Source: CF-46 sp042408445 (lineage in GTDB: Bacteria > Chloroflexota > Limnocylindria > Limnocylindrales > CSP1-4). From it: a stretch of DNA of 45,976 nucleotides. This document shows, piece after piece, positions 31,973-40,410 of the stretch. The notes under the pieces are model-generated. The model worked only from the letters and a program-made list of their open reading frames with translations. It made no database searches and was not told the DNA's origin. A program made the translations under genes and the position numbers. The stretch is taken from contig JBHORC010000030.1 of assembly GCA_042408445.1 (NCBI GenBank), positions 1 through 45,976 of the forward strand, given 5' to 3'. Position 1 is the first letter of the stretch. The number at the start of each line of letters is the position of its first letter.

Positions 31973-32968
31973 ATGGCGACCCCCACCATCGGCTACGCCG
32001 CGATGCTCGAGCAGTTCGGACCGCAGGAGGTCGTGGGCCTCTCGGTCGCTGCCGAGCAGGCCGGGTTCAGCGGCGTCATGGCGGCCGACCACTTCCAGCC
32101 CTGGGTGCCCCAGCAGGGCAACGCCGCGTTCGTCTGGAACGTGATGACGGCGATCGGGGAGCGGACGAAGGGCGACGTCGGGCCCGGCGTGACCTGCCCG
32201 TCGTTCCGGATGCATCCCGCGATCATCGCCCAGGCGTCGGCCACGCTCGCTGCGATGTACCCCGGTCGGCACTGGCTTGGGCTCGGCAGCGGCGAGGCGC
32301 TCAACGAGCACATCGTCGCCGGCTACTGGCCGGAGACGCCCGAGCGGATCAACCGGATGTTCGAGGCGATCGAGATCATCAAGAAGCTGTTCGGCAGCCG
32401 GGACAAGGACGTCAAGCACGACGGCCGGTTCTACAAGCTCGAGTCGACACGCCTCTGGACGATGCCGGACGAGCCGCCGCCGATCTACATCGCGACCGCG
32501 GGTCCGGTCACGGCCAAGAAGACCGGCCAGTACGCCGAGGGCCTGATCACCGTCGGGGCGCCCGAGGGCAAGCTCGAGATGATCCGCCAGAAGTGCGAGG
32601 AAGGCTGCCGCGACGCCGGCAAGGATCCCGGCGACTTCCGGTACATCCTCCAGCTCCACCTGTCGTGGGCGCCGACCGACGAGGAGGCGCTCGCCAACGC
32701 GGTGACCGAATGGCCGAACGGCGGGATGAAGTTCCCCAAGCAGGACATCCGGAGCCCGCTCGACTTCGAGCAGATGGCAAAGCTCGTCCGGCCGGAGGAC
32801 TTCGAGGGCCGGATGCTGATCTCGTCGGACCCGGAGAAGCATCGTCAGCAGATCCAGCGCTACCTGGACCTCGGCTTCGACCAGATCTACCTGCACAACG
32901 TCGGCCGGAACCAGACCGAGTGGATCGACTGCTTCGGTCGCGACGTGCTGCCGAAGCTGACTGCATGA
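31973..32968 (+). CDS. F420-dependent glucose-6-phosphate dehydrogenase-family protein (FGD-like)
   Basis: 331 aa from ATG 31973, with GGAGGAC 10 nt upstream inside the PPOX gene. The sequence follows mycobacterial FGD1 closely: ADHFQPW, NVMTAIGERT, PAIIAQASATLAAMYPGRHW, GLGSGEALNEHI and MLISSDPEKH. His40 and Trp44 occupy the same numbers as FGD1's active-site His40 and Trp44, and Glu108 aligns with FGD1 Glu109. An Arg in the FEGRMLISSDP stretch matches one phosphate-binding Arg; the other phosphate ligands I cannot align with confidence. It may be the F420H2-regenerating sugar-phosphate dehydrogenase of the cell, or a sister enzyme with a different alcohol substrate. Confidence 0.88.
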   Translation: MATPTIGYAAMLEQFGPQEVVGLSVAAEQAGFSGVMAADHFQPWVPQQGNAAFVWNVMTAIGERTKGDVGPGVTCPSFRMHPAIIAQASATLAAMYPGRHWLGLGSGEALNEHIVAGYWPETPERINRMFEAIEIIKKLFGSRDKDVKHDGRFYKLESTRLWTMPDEPPPIYIATAGPVTAKKTGQYAEGLITVGAPEGKLEMIRQKCEEGCRDAGKDPGDFRYILQLHLSWAPTDEEALANAVTEWPNGGMKFPKQDIRSPLDFEQMAKLVRPEDFEGRMLISSDPEKHRQQIQRYLDLGFDQIYLHNVGRNQTEWIDCFGRDVLPKLTA

Positions 32969-33049
32969 CCGCCCGAACCCGCGCCACGTCCGGTCACCCG
33001 AACTGAGCAACGCGGCCGTTGCCCCTCCCTCAGCCCGGAGCACGCCCTC

Positions 33050-33982
33050 ATGGACATCCGTATCGGAACACTGCTATGGCCCCAGACCGCCTCGTGGCCC
33101 ACGATCCGCGACGCCGCGCTCCGAGCCGATCGCGCCGGCCTCGACAGCCTCTGGACGTGGGATCACCTGAACGCGATCGTCGGCCCGTGGGAGCAACCGA
33201 TCCTCGAGGGCTGGACGACGCTCGCCGCGTGGGCGGCGCTGACGACGAAGCCGACGCTCGGCCTGATGGTCGGTGCCAACACGTTCCGCAACCCGGGGCT
33301 CACGGCGAAGCTCGCGACGACGCTCGACCACATCAGCGACGGTCGGGCGATCCTGGGCATCGGCGGCGCCTGGTTCGAGCGGGAGCATGACGCCTTCGGC
33401 TTCGAGACGTGGGGCTCCGGGTTCGGCGAGCGACTCGACCGCCTCGACGAGTCCGTGATGCTCCTGCGCCGCCTGCTCGATGGTGAGCACGTCACCCACG
33501 AGGGCCGGTTCTACACGTTCCACGACGCGCTCTGCGAGCCCCGGCCGGTCCAGGAGCACCTGCCGATTCTCATCGGCGGCTCCGGTCCGAAGAAGACCCT
33601 TGCGACGACCGCCCGCTACGCCGACGCATGGAACACCGGCGGCAGCCCCGAGGAGCTCCGCCAGAAGGACGCCAACCTGCGCGAGCGGTGCTCGGAGGTG
33701 GGCCGCGATCACACCGAGATCGAGCGGACGGTGTCCGACTGGTTCCTGATCCGCGACGACCGGGAGGCGGCGAAGCGCGAGCTGACCGAGCTCGCCCGAA
33801 AGAACGGAACGACGTTCGACGAGAGCGATCACGCCTATCTCGGCTCGCCGGCCCAGATCGCCGACGAGCTCCGACCGATCGTCGAGCTCGGCTTCCGCCA
33901 CGTGATCGCGGACCTGATGGCACCGTACGATGCCGAGACCCTGGATCGACTGCCCGAGGTGCGCGAGCTGCTCGCGTCCTGA
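33050..33982 (+). CDS. LLM-class F420-dependent oxidoreductase, tandem copy A
   Basis: 310 aa from ATG 33050. Luciferase-like barrel of the TIGR03560 type: LDSLWTWDHLNAIVGPWEQP, LGLMVGANTFRNPGLTAKLA, ILGIGGAWFEREHDAFGFET, RLDRLDESVMLLRRLLDGEH, GRFYTFHDALCEPRPVQEHL and ILIGGSGPKKTLATTARYAD. The following gene is a close paralogue: residues ~72-185 are about 95% identical by eye, while both ends differ strongly. Substrate unknown. Placed between the FGD-like enzyme and cofD, so likely part of the F420-related transcript even though an 81-bp gap precedes it. Confidence 0.9.
   Translation: MDIRIGTLLWPQTASWPTIRDAALRADRAGLDSLWTWDHLNAIVGPWEQPILEGWTTLAAWAALTTKPTLGLMVGANTFRNPGLTAKLATTLDHISDGRAILGIGGAWFEREHDAFGFETWGSGFGERLDRLDESVMLLRRLLDGEHVTHEGRFYTFHDALCEPRPVQEHLPILIGGSGPKKTLATTARYADAWNTGGSPEELRQKDANLRERCSEVGRDHTEIERTVSDWFLIRDDREAAKRELTELARKNGTTFDESDHAYLGSPAQIADELRPIVELGFRHVIADLMAPYDAETLDRLPEVRELLAS
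33494..33540 (+). repeat. 47-nt perfect direct repeat, copy 1 (within LLM copy A)
   Basis: Identical to 34444-34490 in LLM copy B. It encodes the shared THEGRFYTFHDALCEP segment. Flanking codons differ at many silent positions, so this is the best conserved stretch of an older duplication or a small conversion tract. Confidence 0.85.
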
Positions 33983-34005
33983 CGGCGCGGAAGGAGCGCG
34001 ATCGG

Positions 34006-34929
34006 ATGAAGTTCGGCGCCCAGCTCTGGTCGCAGCACACGACGTGGCCGGAGTTCCGGGACACCGCCCTTGCCGCCGAGGCGGTCGGCTGGGACGGCGT
34101 GTGGACGTGGGATCACCTCAACGCGATCTTCGGCCCGTGGGAGCAGCCGATCTTCGAGGGCTGGACGATCCTGTCCGCGCTCGGCGCGGTCAGCTCCCGG
34201 ATCCGGCTCGGTCTGATGGTCGGCGCCAACACGTTCCGGAACCCCGGTCTCACCGCGAAGCTGGCGACGACGCTGGACCACGTGTCCGACGGCCGGGCGG
34301 TGCTCGGGATCGGCGGTGCCTGGTTCGAGCGCGAGCACGATGCCTTCGGGATCGAGACGTGGGGCTCCGGGTTCGGGGAGCGACTCGACCGGCTCGACGA
34401 GTCGGTGATGCTGCTCCGACGTCTCCTCGACGGCGAGCGCGTGACCCACGAGGGCCGGTTCTACACGTTCCACGACGCGCTCTGCGAGCCGCGCCCGGTC
34501 CAGGCCCACCTCCCGATCCTCGTCGGCGGCTCGGGTCCGAAGAAGACGCTTCGGACGGTCGCGGAGCGGGCGGACGCGTGGAACACCGCCGGGACGCTCG
34601 AGGAGGTCCGTTCGAAGCTGGCGATCCTGGACGAGCATTGCGCCGCGGTCGGCCGGGATCGATCGACGATCGAGCTGACGATCAGCTTCCCGATCACGAT
34701 CCGGGACGACGCCGCTGGCGCAGCAGCAGCCGCGCTGGAGCGATTTCGGGCGAACGGCGTCGAGAACGCCGGCGCGGGTCCGCACCTCCAGGGCCCACCG
34801 TCGCTCGTCGCCGACGCGATCGCGCCCTTCCGGGAGCTCGGCTTCGAGACGGTGATCGTCCGGCTGCCGGCCCCGTTCGACCGCGAGACGATCGAGCGGA
34901 TGCCCGACGTCTGGTCCCAGCTCGGTTGA
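34006..34929 (+). CDS. LLM-class F420-dependent oxidoreductase, tandem copy B
   Basis: 307 aa from ATG 34006, with AAGGAG about 10 nt upstream. Same family as the preceding gene: WTWDHLNAIFGPWEQPIFEG, RLGLMVGANTFRNPGLTAKL, VLGIGGAWFEREHDAFGIET and LPILVGGSGPKKTLRTVAER. It differs from copy A in the first ~65 residues and from residue ~200 on (IELTISFPITIRDD; FRANGVENAGAGPHLQGPPS), the part that usually shapes the substrate pocket entrance. Its stop TGA overlaps the TTG start of cofD, so the two are translationally coupled, tying this enzyme to F420 supply. Confidence 0.9.
   Translation: MKFGAQLWSQHTTWPEFRDTALAAEAVGWDGVWTWDHLNAIFGPWEQPIFEGWTILSALGAVSSRIRLGLMVGANTFRNPGLTAKLATTLDHVSDGRAVLGIGGAWFEREHDAFGIETWGSGFGERLDRLDESVMLLRRLLDGERVTHEGRFYTFHDALCEPRPVQAHLPILVGGSGPKKTLRTVAERADAWNTAGTLEEVRSKLAILDEHCAAVGRDRSTIELTISFPITIRDDAAGAAAAALERFRANGVENAGAGPHLQGPPSLVADAIAPFRELGFETVIVRLPAPFDRETIERMPDVWSQLG
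34444..34490 (+). repeat. 47-nt perfect direct repeat, copy 2 (within LLM copy B)
   Basis: Second copy of the stretch at 33494-33540, 950 bp apart in the same orientation. Confidence 0.85.
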
Positions 34930-35909
34930 CGCCACCGGATCCGGAGCGGGTCGTCGCCCTCGCCGGCGGCGTCGGCGGAGCGAAGCTCGCGGAAGGCCTC
35001 CAGGCGATCGTCGGTGAGCGTCTCACCGTCATCGTCAACACGGCCGACGACACCGAGCGGCACGGGCTCCTGGTCTGTGCCGACCATGACACGGTCATGT
35101 ACACGCTCGCGGGCCTCGAGAACCCGGAGTTCGGTTGGGGGCTCGCGGGCGACACGTGGGCGGCGATGGCTGCGCTGGAGCGGTACGGCGAGGAGGGCTG
35201 GTTCCGGCTCGGCGACCAGGACCTTGCCACGCACATCGTCCGGACCGGGCGGCTTCGGGCCGGCGAGCGGCTGACGATCGCCTGTCGCGCGCTCCAGCAA
35301 CGGCTCGGCGTCCGGGCGGCGATCCTGCCGATGAGCGACGAGCCGGTGCGGACAGAGGTCCGGACCGACGACGGCTGGCTCGCGTTCCAGGACTACTTCG
35401 TGCGGCTGCGGCAGGCGCCGGACGTGCACGAGGTGCGGTTCGCGGGGATCGATACCGCGCGACCCACCTTCGAGGTGGAGCGAGCGATCGAGGACGCGTC
35501 GCTGATCGTGATCGCGCCATCCAACCCGATCGTCTCGGTCGGACCGATCCTCGCCGTTCCCGGTATGCGCGACCGGATCGAGGCGGCGCGCGGGCGCGGG
35601 GCGCGTCTCGTCGCCGTCAGCGGGATCATCGGCGGCAAGGCGCTGAAGGGCCCGGCGGACCGGATGCTCGCGAGCCTCGGCGAGGAGCCGACGGCGCTCG
35701 GGGTCGCCCGCCGCTACGCGAGCCTGATCGACACCTTCGTGCTGGACACGATCGACAGCGAGCTGGCACCGGCCGTCGAGGCGCTCGGAGTCCGCGCCGT
35801 GGTCGCCGACACGATCATGACCGACGATGCGTCCCGAACGCGGCTAGCGCGGGACGTCCTCGCGGCGGTCGCGGCTCGCCCCGGGGGCGTCGCCGAAGCC
35901 AAGGCGTGA
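34926..35909 (+). CDS. cofD: 2-phospho-L-lactate transferase (F420 biosynthesis)
   Basis: 327 aa. It starts at TTG 34926, overlapping the preceding stop (TTGA). CofD/FbiA joins the activated three-carbon phospho-acid (lactyl-, or in many bacteria PEP-derived) to Fo, giving F420-0 or its dehydro form. Motifs: VVALAGGVGGAKLAEGLQAI, VIVNTADDTERHGLLVCADH, TLAGLENPEFGWGLAGDTWA, VIAPSNPIVSVGPILAVPGM and AVSGIIGGKALKGPADRMLA. Full length for the family. The 3' end overlaps the convergent membrane-protein gene by 66 bp. cofC and cofE lie 6 kb downstream; genes for Fo synthesis are not in the window. A start further in is possible but would lose the beta-strand before the glycine loop. Confidence 0.94.
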   Translation: MTPPDPERVVALAGGVGGAKLAEGLQAIVGERLTVIVNTADDTERHGLLVCADHDTVMYTLAGLENPEFGWGLAGDTWAAMAALERYGEEGWFRLGDQDLATHIVRTGRLRAGERLTIACRALQQRLGVRAAILPMSDEPVRTEVRTDDGWLAFQDYFVRLRQAPDVHEVRFAGIDTARPTFEVERAIEDASLIVIAPSNPIVSVGPILAVPGMRDRIEAARGRGARLVAVSGIIGGKALKGPADRMLASLGEEPTALGVARRYASLIDTFVLDTIDSELAPAVEALGVRAVVADTIMTDDASRTRLARDVLAAVAARPGGVAEAKA

Positions 35910-36641
35910 CGGCGTTCCGGAGGGGAAGTTCGAGCGGTAAGCGCCGAGGAACCACTTGGCCGACCGCTGCGACCGGATGACGAGAACGATCGGGACAGCA
36001 ACGCCGACCACGGCGCCGGCTCCGATCGAGGCCGTCATCGCCATATGGCTGACCTGGTTGATCGCGAGACCGGTGACAAGGCCGGCGAGCACACCGTCGA
36101 GCACGGCGACCATGCCCGGCATCGTCACGACCCAGTGGGCGAAGACGCTGCCCGGGCGATGGATCCCGAAGCTCGTCTCCACCCCGGCCGGATCGTCCGT
36201 CGAGCCGGTGATGAAGTACGGGGCGAGGGCGGGGCCGATCTCGAGGTAGGCGTGTCGGATGCGGTTCATGCCCGCGACCCAGATCAGGTCCTCCGTGTTC
36301 ACCTCGTCGAGCCGGGTGTACGTGGCGAGGCCCACGAACAGCGCGACGGGGAGCATGACGAGGGCGAACGCGACGAACTGCTCGCCGAAGGACGTCGCCT
36401 GGCCGACCAGGGCGAGCGCGACGGCCGTCGCGGAGACGACCGAGAGAAACAGGCCGGCTCGACTGAACGACTCGTTCCAGCTCAGCGAGCGCGTCGCGAG
36501 GAGACTCCAGTGCTCCGTCGAGAGGATCTGGAGCGCCCGCGGGTCGTCGAGCGGGTTGCCGCTCTGCGCTGCGCCGCCCGGTCGCGGCGGCGTGCTCGCG
36601 CCCTCCGCGTGCGCCATTGGCGGGATTCGTTCCTCGGCCAT
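35844..36641 (-). CDS. Four-helix conserved membrane protein of unknown function
   Basis: 265 aa from ATG 36641, with GGAGGAGGAG just upstream. After a Pro-rich tail comes ILSTEHWSLLATRSLSWNES, then helices AGLFLSVVSATAVALALVGQ and QFVAFALVMLPVALFVGLAT, a soluble stretch (RLDEVNTEDLIWVAGMNRIR; HAYLEIGPALAPYFITGSTD), and two more helices (VAVLDGVLAGLVTGLAINQV; AMTASIGAGAVVGVAVPIVL). I recall similar uncharacterised proteins in actinobacteria with the same EHWSLLATRSL opening, but no function. Its C-terminal 22 codons overlap the end of cofD. The gene lies 58 bp beyond the stop of the upstream GTPase gene on the same strand and may be the last gene of that operon. Confidence 0.8.
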   Translation of the reverse strand: MAEERIPPMAHAEGASTPPRPGGAAQSGNPLDDPRALQILSTEHWSLLATRSLSWNESFSRAGLFLSVVSATAVALALVGQATSFGEQFVAFALVMLPVALFVGLATYTRLDEVNTEDLIWVAGMNRIRHAYLEIGPALAPYFITGSTDDPAGVETSFGIHRPGSVFAHWVVTMPGMVAVLDGVLAGLVTGLAINQVSHMAMTASIGAGAVVGVAVPIVLVIRSQRSAKWFLGAYRSNFPSGTPSRLGFGDAPGASRDRREDVPR

Positions 36642-36699
36642 CGCTCCTCCTCCGTCGTTCGCGATCTCTCGAGCGGAGGATAGGCGTCGCGTCGCCTCG

Positions 36700-38334
36700 T
36701 CAGGCCTCGCGACAACTCGTTTGGAGGGTCGCGATCGCAGCCGCGAGGGCCCCACGGCGCTCGTCGAGGCGATCGATCGCGGCGAACGCGGACGTCGCGA
36801 CGTCGCGGCGGACGTTGTCCCGGACATCGGCAGCCAGGCGACCGGCCCAGCGGCGGCCCACCAGGCCCGCGTGCAGGCCGAGCAACCGGGCGAGCAGGTA
36901 GCCGACGGCAAGGACGCCCACGAGGACGACGAGCGGGGCCGGCACCCGGCCGGCGATCGGGACCGCGACGGTGTCCACGGGGAACTTCACGAGCACCCAC
37001 AGGACGACCCAGATCGCGGTCACGACCAGCGCGAGGGTGGCAAGGGTCTGGAGGAGGCCGAGGACCGGCCAGACCCGGCTCGTCGGGACGTCGCGGCCGC
37101 GCGCGGCGACGGCCCGGTCGACGGCACGTCCGAGGTCGCGCGCGATCGCATCGGGGGCGACGTCCGTCGCGAGCTGCCGGCGGATCGCGTCCGGCGCCGT
37201 CCGGAGAACGGTTGCGGACGCGGCGCGGATCGGCTCGACCGCCGCGTCGAGCGACCCCCGATCGCGCCACCGGGCGAGGAACGCGACCGGGTCCGCGACC
37301 TTCGCCTGCCGACCGGACCAGCGGTAGATGAGGGACGTCAGGCCGCCGAGCGGACCCGCTCCCCGCGAGCGCGCTCGTGCCCGCGTCGCCGCGACCGCCT
37401 GCGCCTCGAGCCGCTGCAGGTCGACGATCCGGAGCACCGCCGCGGACGCATGGTCGATCGCCTTCCGCCGTGCGTCGCTGGCAAGGAAGGCGGCCGGCGA
37501 ACGCGCCGCTTCCGGCTCGATCCCGGCCGCGCGGGCGAGCACGCCGACCGCATCCCGGATGGAGGCAAGCAGCCGGGCTCGGACGACGGACTTCGTCTCG
37601 ACCTGTTCGGTCAGCCACGCCCGCAGCTCCTCGGTCCCGGGTGGGTTCCCATCCGAGGCCGCCCCGGGGCGCCCGGCGATGGCGGATGTCGCCATCACCG
37701 TCGGTCCCGCACGACCGCCGCCGCGGTGGAGATCCCGGGCGAGGTCGCGCCGCACCGCCTGGATCTCGTTCGGGCTCAGCCGGTCGGCCTTGTTCACGAC
37801 GACGACCTGACGGTCGAGCCGGGGCAGCCATGTCGCGAGGAACTCGTCGTGGAGCACCGCGTCGGCGTACTTCTCCGGATCGGTGACCCAGATCACGGCA
37901 TCGACCCGTGGCAGAACCGCCTCGACGCGCCGCCGGTGCTCCTGCTCGGTCGAATCGAGGTCCGGCAGGTCGAGAATCGCGAGGTTCGTCAGGCCCGCTC
38001 CGTCCGCGGGCAGCACGTCCTCACGCGCCACGCCGAGCCAGTCGAGGAGGCCTCGGAGGTCGGCTTCGCGCGCGGCGGGGATCCAGGCGACGGGATGGGA
38101 GGTGGTCGGCCGGAGCGCCGATGCACGACTCACGGATCGCCCGGCGAGGGCGTTCAGCAGGCTCGACTTGCCGACGCCCGTCCCGCCGACGAGCGCGACG
38201 ACGTAGGCGCTGGACGGGAAGCCGAGCCGTTCCTCCGCGCCGCGTCGCACGGCAGCGGCCGCGGTCGTGTCGATCCCGAGCGCGGCGGCCTCCTCGATCG
38301 CCCGATCGAGCGCGTCGAGGCAGTCCTCGATCAC
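36700..38334 (-). CDS. Dynamin-like/YfjP-family membrane GTPase (DynB-like)
   Basis: 544 aa from GTG 38334, overlapping the stop of the upstream GTPase (GTGA). GTPase motifs: P-loop GGTGVGKSS at 50-58, switch Thr in RPTTSHP, G3 DLPD at 122-125 and G4 NKAD at 181-184. Two membrane helices lie near the C-terminus (LATLALVVTAIWVVLWVLVK, about 430-450; PLVVLVGVLAVGYLLARLLG, about 465-485), followed by an amphipathic tail. In Streptomyces, a tandem pair of dynamin-like GTPases (DynA and DynB, the latter with two membrane helices) stabilises the division ring at sporulation septa. The gene order and membrane anchor here match that pair. A role in septum or membrane remodelling is inferred. Confidence 0.85.
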   Translation of the reverse strand: MIEDCLDALDRAIEEAAALGIDTTAAAAVRRGAEERLGFPSSAYVVALVGGTGVGKSSLLNALAGRSVSRASALRPTTSHPVAWIPAAREADLRGLLDWLGVAREDVLPADGAGLTNLAILDLPDLDSTEQEHRRRVEAVLPRVDAVIWVTDPEKYADAVLHDEFLATWLPRLDRQVVVVNKADRLSPNEIQAVRRDLARDLHRGGGRAGPTVMATSAIAGRPGAASDGNPPGTEELRAWLTEQVETKSVVRARLLASIRDAVGVLARAAGIEPEAARSPAAFLASDARRKAIDHASAAVLRIVDLQRLEAQAVAATRARARSRGAGPLGGLTSLIYRWSGRQAKVADPVAFLARWRDRGSLDAAVEPIRAASATVLRTAPDAIRRQLATDVAPDAIARDLGRAVDRAVAARGRDVPTSRVWPVLGLLQTLATLALVVTAIWVVLWVLVKFPVDTVAVPIAGRVPAPLVVLVGVLAVGYLLARLLGLHAGLVGRRWAGRLAADVRDNVRRDVATSAFAAIDRLDERRGALAAAIATLQTSCREA

Positions 38335-40097
38335 GTGGGCGGGAGGGACGTCGCGCGTTCGGCACCCGGCTCCGTGGCGACGACTCGACCGTCGGCGATC
38401 GGGTCCGCGTCCGAGCCGGGAGCGGGAAGCGCGCGGACCTCCGACGCCGCCGCGCGCAGCTCGCCGACGAGTGCTTCGAGCTCCGCCGGATCCGGGACGA
38501 GCGAGCGGAACCGCAGCGCCTCCTCCTCGAACGTCGCGGCGAGCGCCGTGTCGAGCCGGTTCCGGGCCCGCTGGATCAGCTCGACCATCGCCGCCTCGCC
38601 GAACAGGGCCGTGAGCAGCCGCTGGTTCAGGAACGCGGTCCCTGCGGCGATCCCCACCTCGGTGCCGGTCAGCCCGGCGGTGTGGATGAACGTCGCGAGC
38701 ATCACCCCGACGCCGATCGCGTTCACGCCCATCGATGCGCCACGAGCGAGCCGTCGCTTTCCCTCGCCGGTCGCCGCGATGTCGGTCGCGATCGACGCGA
38801 CCCATTCGTCGAGCCGCTCCCGAAGCCGCCGGTCGAACTCGGTCGAGACCGTCCACAGCTCCGGCCGGTCGCGAACGACGTCGCCGACCCGCCGATCGTC
38901 GGTCCACGCCGCCGCCACGCGACGTGCCGCCTCCGCGGCGCGGATCCGCGCGACGGCCACGAGGTCGTCCGCGGTCGCCTGCCGCACTTCGGCGACCGGA
39001 GCCGCGGTCGGCCGGATGATCGAGGTGATCGCACCGCGGATCGCCCCGATGCCGCGCGAGAAGATCCGGGTGATGTCGTCCGCACCGACGTAGCCCTGCC
39101 AGTGGCGGAGCGCCTCGTCGCGGAGGAAGCGGCCGCGTCGCAGCTCCTCGCGGAGGCTCGTCAGCTCACGTTCGTAGACCTGCTCGGCGTCGCGCCGGAG
39201 CGACGTTGCGTCGATCGCCTCGTGGGCGACGTCGTCTGCGACGTGCTCGACGAGCGGGCCGATCCCACCGAGGGAGCCGGCAAGGGCTCGCGCCGCCAGC
39301 TCCCGTCGGGCGGCCTGATCGCCGCGAAGGGCGTTGATCCGGGCGAGAACGGGCTCGACCGTGTCGGGGCGGAGCGAGCTCCCGTCCGGCGCGAGGCTCC
39401 CCTCCGCCACGCCGACGATCTCGGGCTCACCGGTTTCGGCCAGGCCCGCGTCGGCGAGGAGGCGGCGGACGTCGACGAGAATCTCGTCCCGCTCGGTCAG
39501 GTCCTCCGGCAACCGGTTGACGACGACGATCAGCGGGAGCCCGCGCTCCCGGACCCGGTCGAGGACCGCCCACGGGACGCGGTCCGCGTAGCGACTCGCG
39601 GTCGTGACGAAGATCGCAAGATCCGCGGCTTCCACGAGCCGGTCCGCGAGCTCGCGGTTCGCATGCTCGATGGAGTCGATGTCCGGGGCGTCGACGAGGA
39701 CCAGCCCCGGCGGCCGGTCCCCGTCCGGCACGGGGCGGATGCGGTCATCCGGCACGGCTGCGAGGGCGCCGCGCGTCACCCGCGCGAGATCGCCGGGGTG
39801 GGCGAGGATCACCGCCTCGCGTGTCGTCGGGCGAAGGACGCCGGTCTGGCTCGCGGCGCGTCCGGCGATCGTGTTGAACAGCGTGCTCTTCCCCGCACCC
39901 GTCGGGCCGAGCAGCAGGACGACGAGCGGCGCGTCCAGGCTGTCGGCCCGCGTCCGGAGGTGGCCGGCGACGTGGTCACGCAGCTGCCGCGCGCGGCTCG
40001 CGGCCGCCTCGCCGATCGGCCCCGCGGCGATCCGTCGCTCGGCGAGCGTCTCGAGCCGATCGACGAGCAGGCGAAGACGCGGCTGGTCCACCGTCAT
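38331..40097 (-). CDS. Dynamin-like GTPase (DynA-like), first of tandem pair
   Basis: 588 aa from ATG 40097. P-loop GPTGAGKST at 64-72, switch Thr in RPTTREAV and G3 DAPD at 136-139 are present. The G4 position reads NRLP (194-197) in place of NKxD, so guanine selectivity may be altered. Long helical regions follow (RELTSLREELRRGRFLRDEA; FDRRLRERLDEWVASIATDI), plus an Ala/Gly-rich hydrophobic stretch (GVNAIGVGVMLATFIHTAGL; GTEVGIAAGTAFLNQ) that may dip into the membrane. Overlap with the second GTPase implies equal synthesis and a heteromeric complex, as for DynA/DynB or IniA/IniC. The upstream gap of 313 bp to the LysE gene holds its promoter, not identified. Confidence 0.85.
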   Translation of the reverse strand: MTVDQPRLRLLVDRLETLAERRIAAGPIGEAAASRARQLRDHVAGHLRTRADSLDAPLVVLLLGPTGAGKSTLFNTIAGRAASQTGVLRPTTREAVILAHPGDLARVTRGALAAVPDDRIRPVPDGDRPPGLVLVDAPDIDSIEHANRELADRLVEAADLAIFVTTASRYADRVPWAVLDRVRERGLPLIVVVNRLPEDLTERDEILVDVRRLLADAGLAETGEPEIVGVAEGSLAPDGSSLRPDTVEPVLARINALRGDQAARRELAARALAGSLGGIGPLVEHVADDVAHEAIDATSLRRDAEQVYERELTSLREELRRGRFLRDEALRHWQGYVGADDITRIFSRGIGAIRGAITSIIRPTAAPVAEVRQATADDLVAVARIRAAEAARRVAAAWTDDRRVGDVVRDRPELWTVSTEFDRRLRERLDEWVASIATDIAATGEGKRRLARGASMGVNAIGVGVMLATFIHTAGLTGTEVGIAAGTAFLNQRLLTALFGEAAMVELIQRARNRLDTALAATFEEEALRFRSLVPDPAELEALVGELRAAASEVRALPAPGSDADPIADGRVVATEPGAERATSLPPT

Positions 40098-40410
40098 CCC
40101 GGGATGCTGGCTGCCGGGCGGGGCAGGCGGCGAGGGTCGAAACGAGTCCGCCCTATCGGTCCTGTTGCAGCGTTGACACGGAGCCCGTGACCGGCGAGAG
40201 TGCCGCCGTGCACGATTCGGCTCTGCGCCTCGCGACGATCAGCCGGCAGCAGCCCTCGACGAGGGTGAGCCCGGCCTGACGACGCGCGCCACGATCGGCG
40301 CATCGAACGACCATCTCGCCCTCGGTTCGGCCGGGGGCGTTTCTCTGTCCGGATGGACACCCGAACCGTCTCTCGGCCGCCGGCGGCACCAGCCAGACTG
40401 GAGCACCAGC
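40098..40410. other. 313-bp divergent intergenic region
   Basis: Between the dynamin-like operon and the LysE transporter. A plus-strand TTGACA occurs at 40173-40178 without a good -10 at 17 nt. I looked for a riboswitch in front of the exporter and recognised none. Function of the remaining sequence unknown. Confidence 0.4.

Noticed and set aside
40255..40410. Riboswitch in front of the LysE-family exporter
   Set aside because: I compared by memory with lysine, glycine, guanidine and fluoride riboswitch cores and found no matching conserved blocks.
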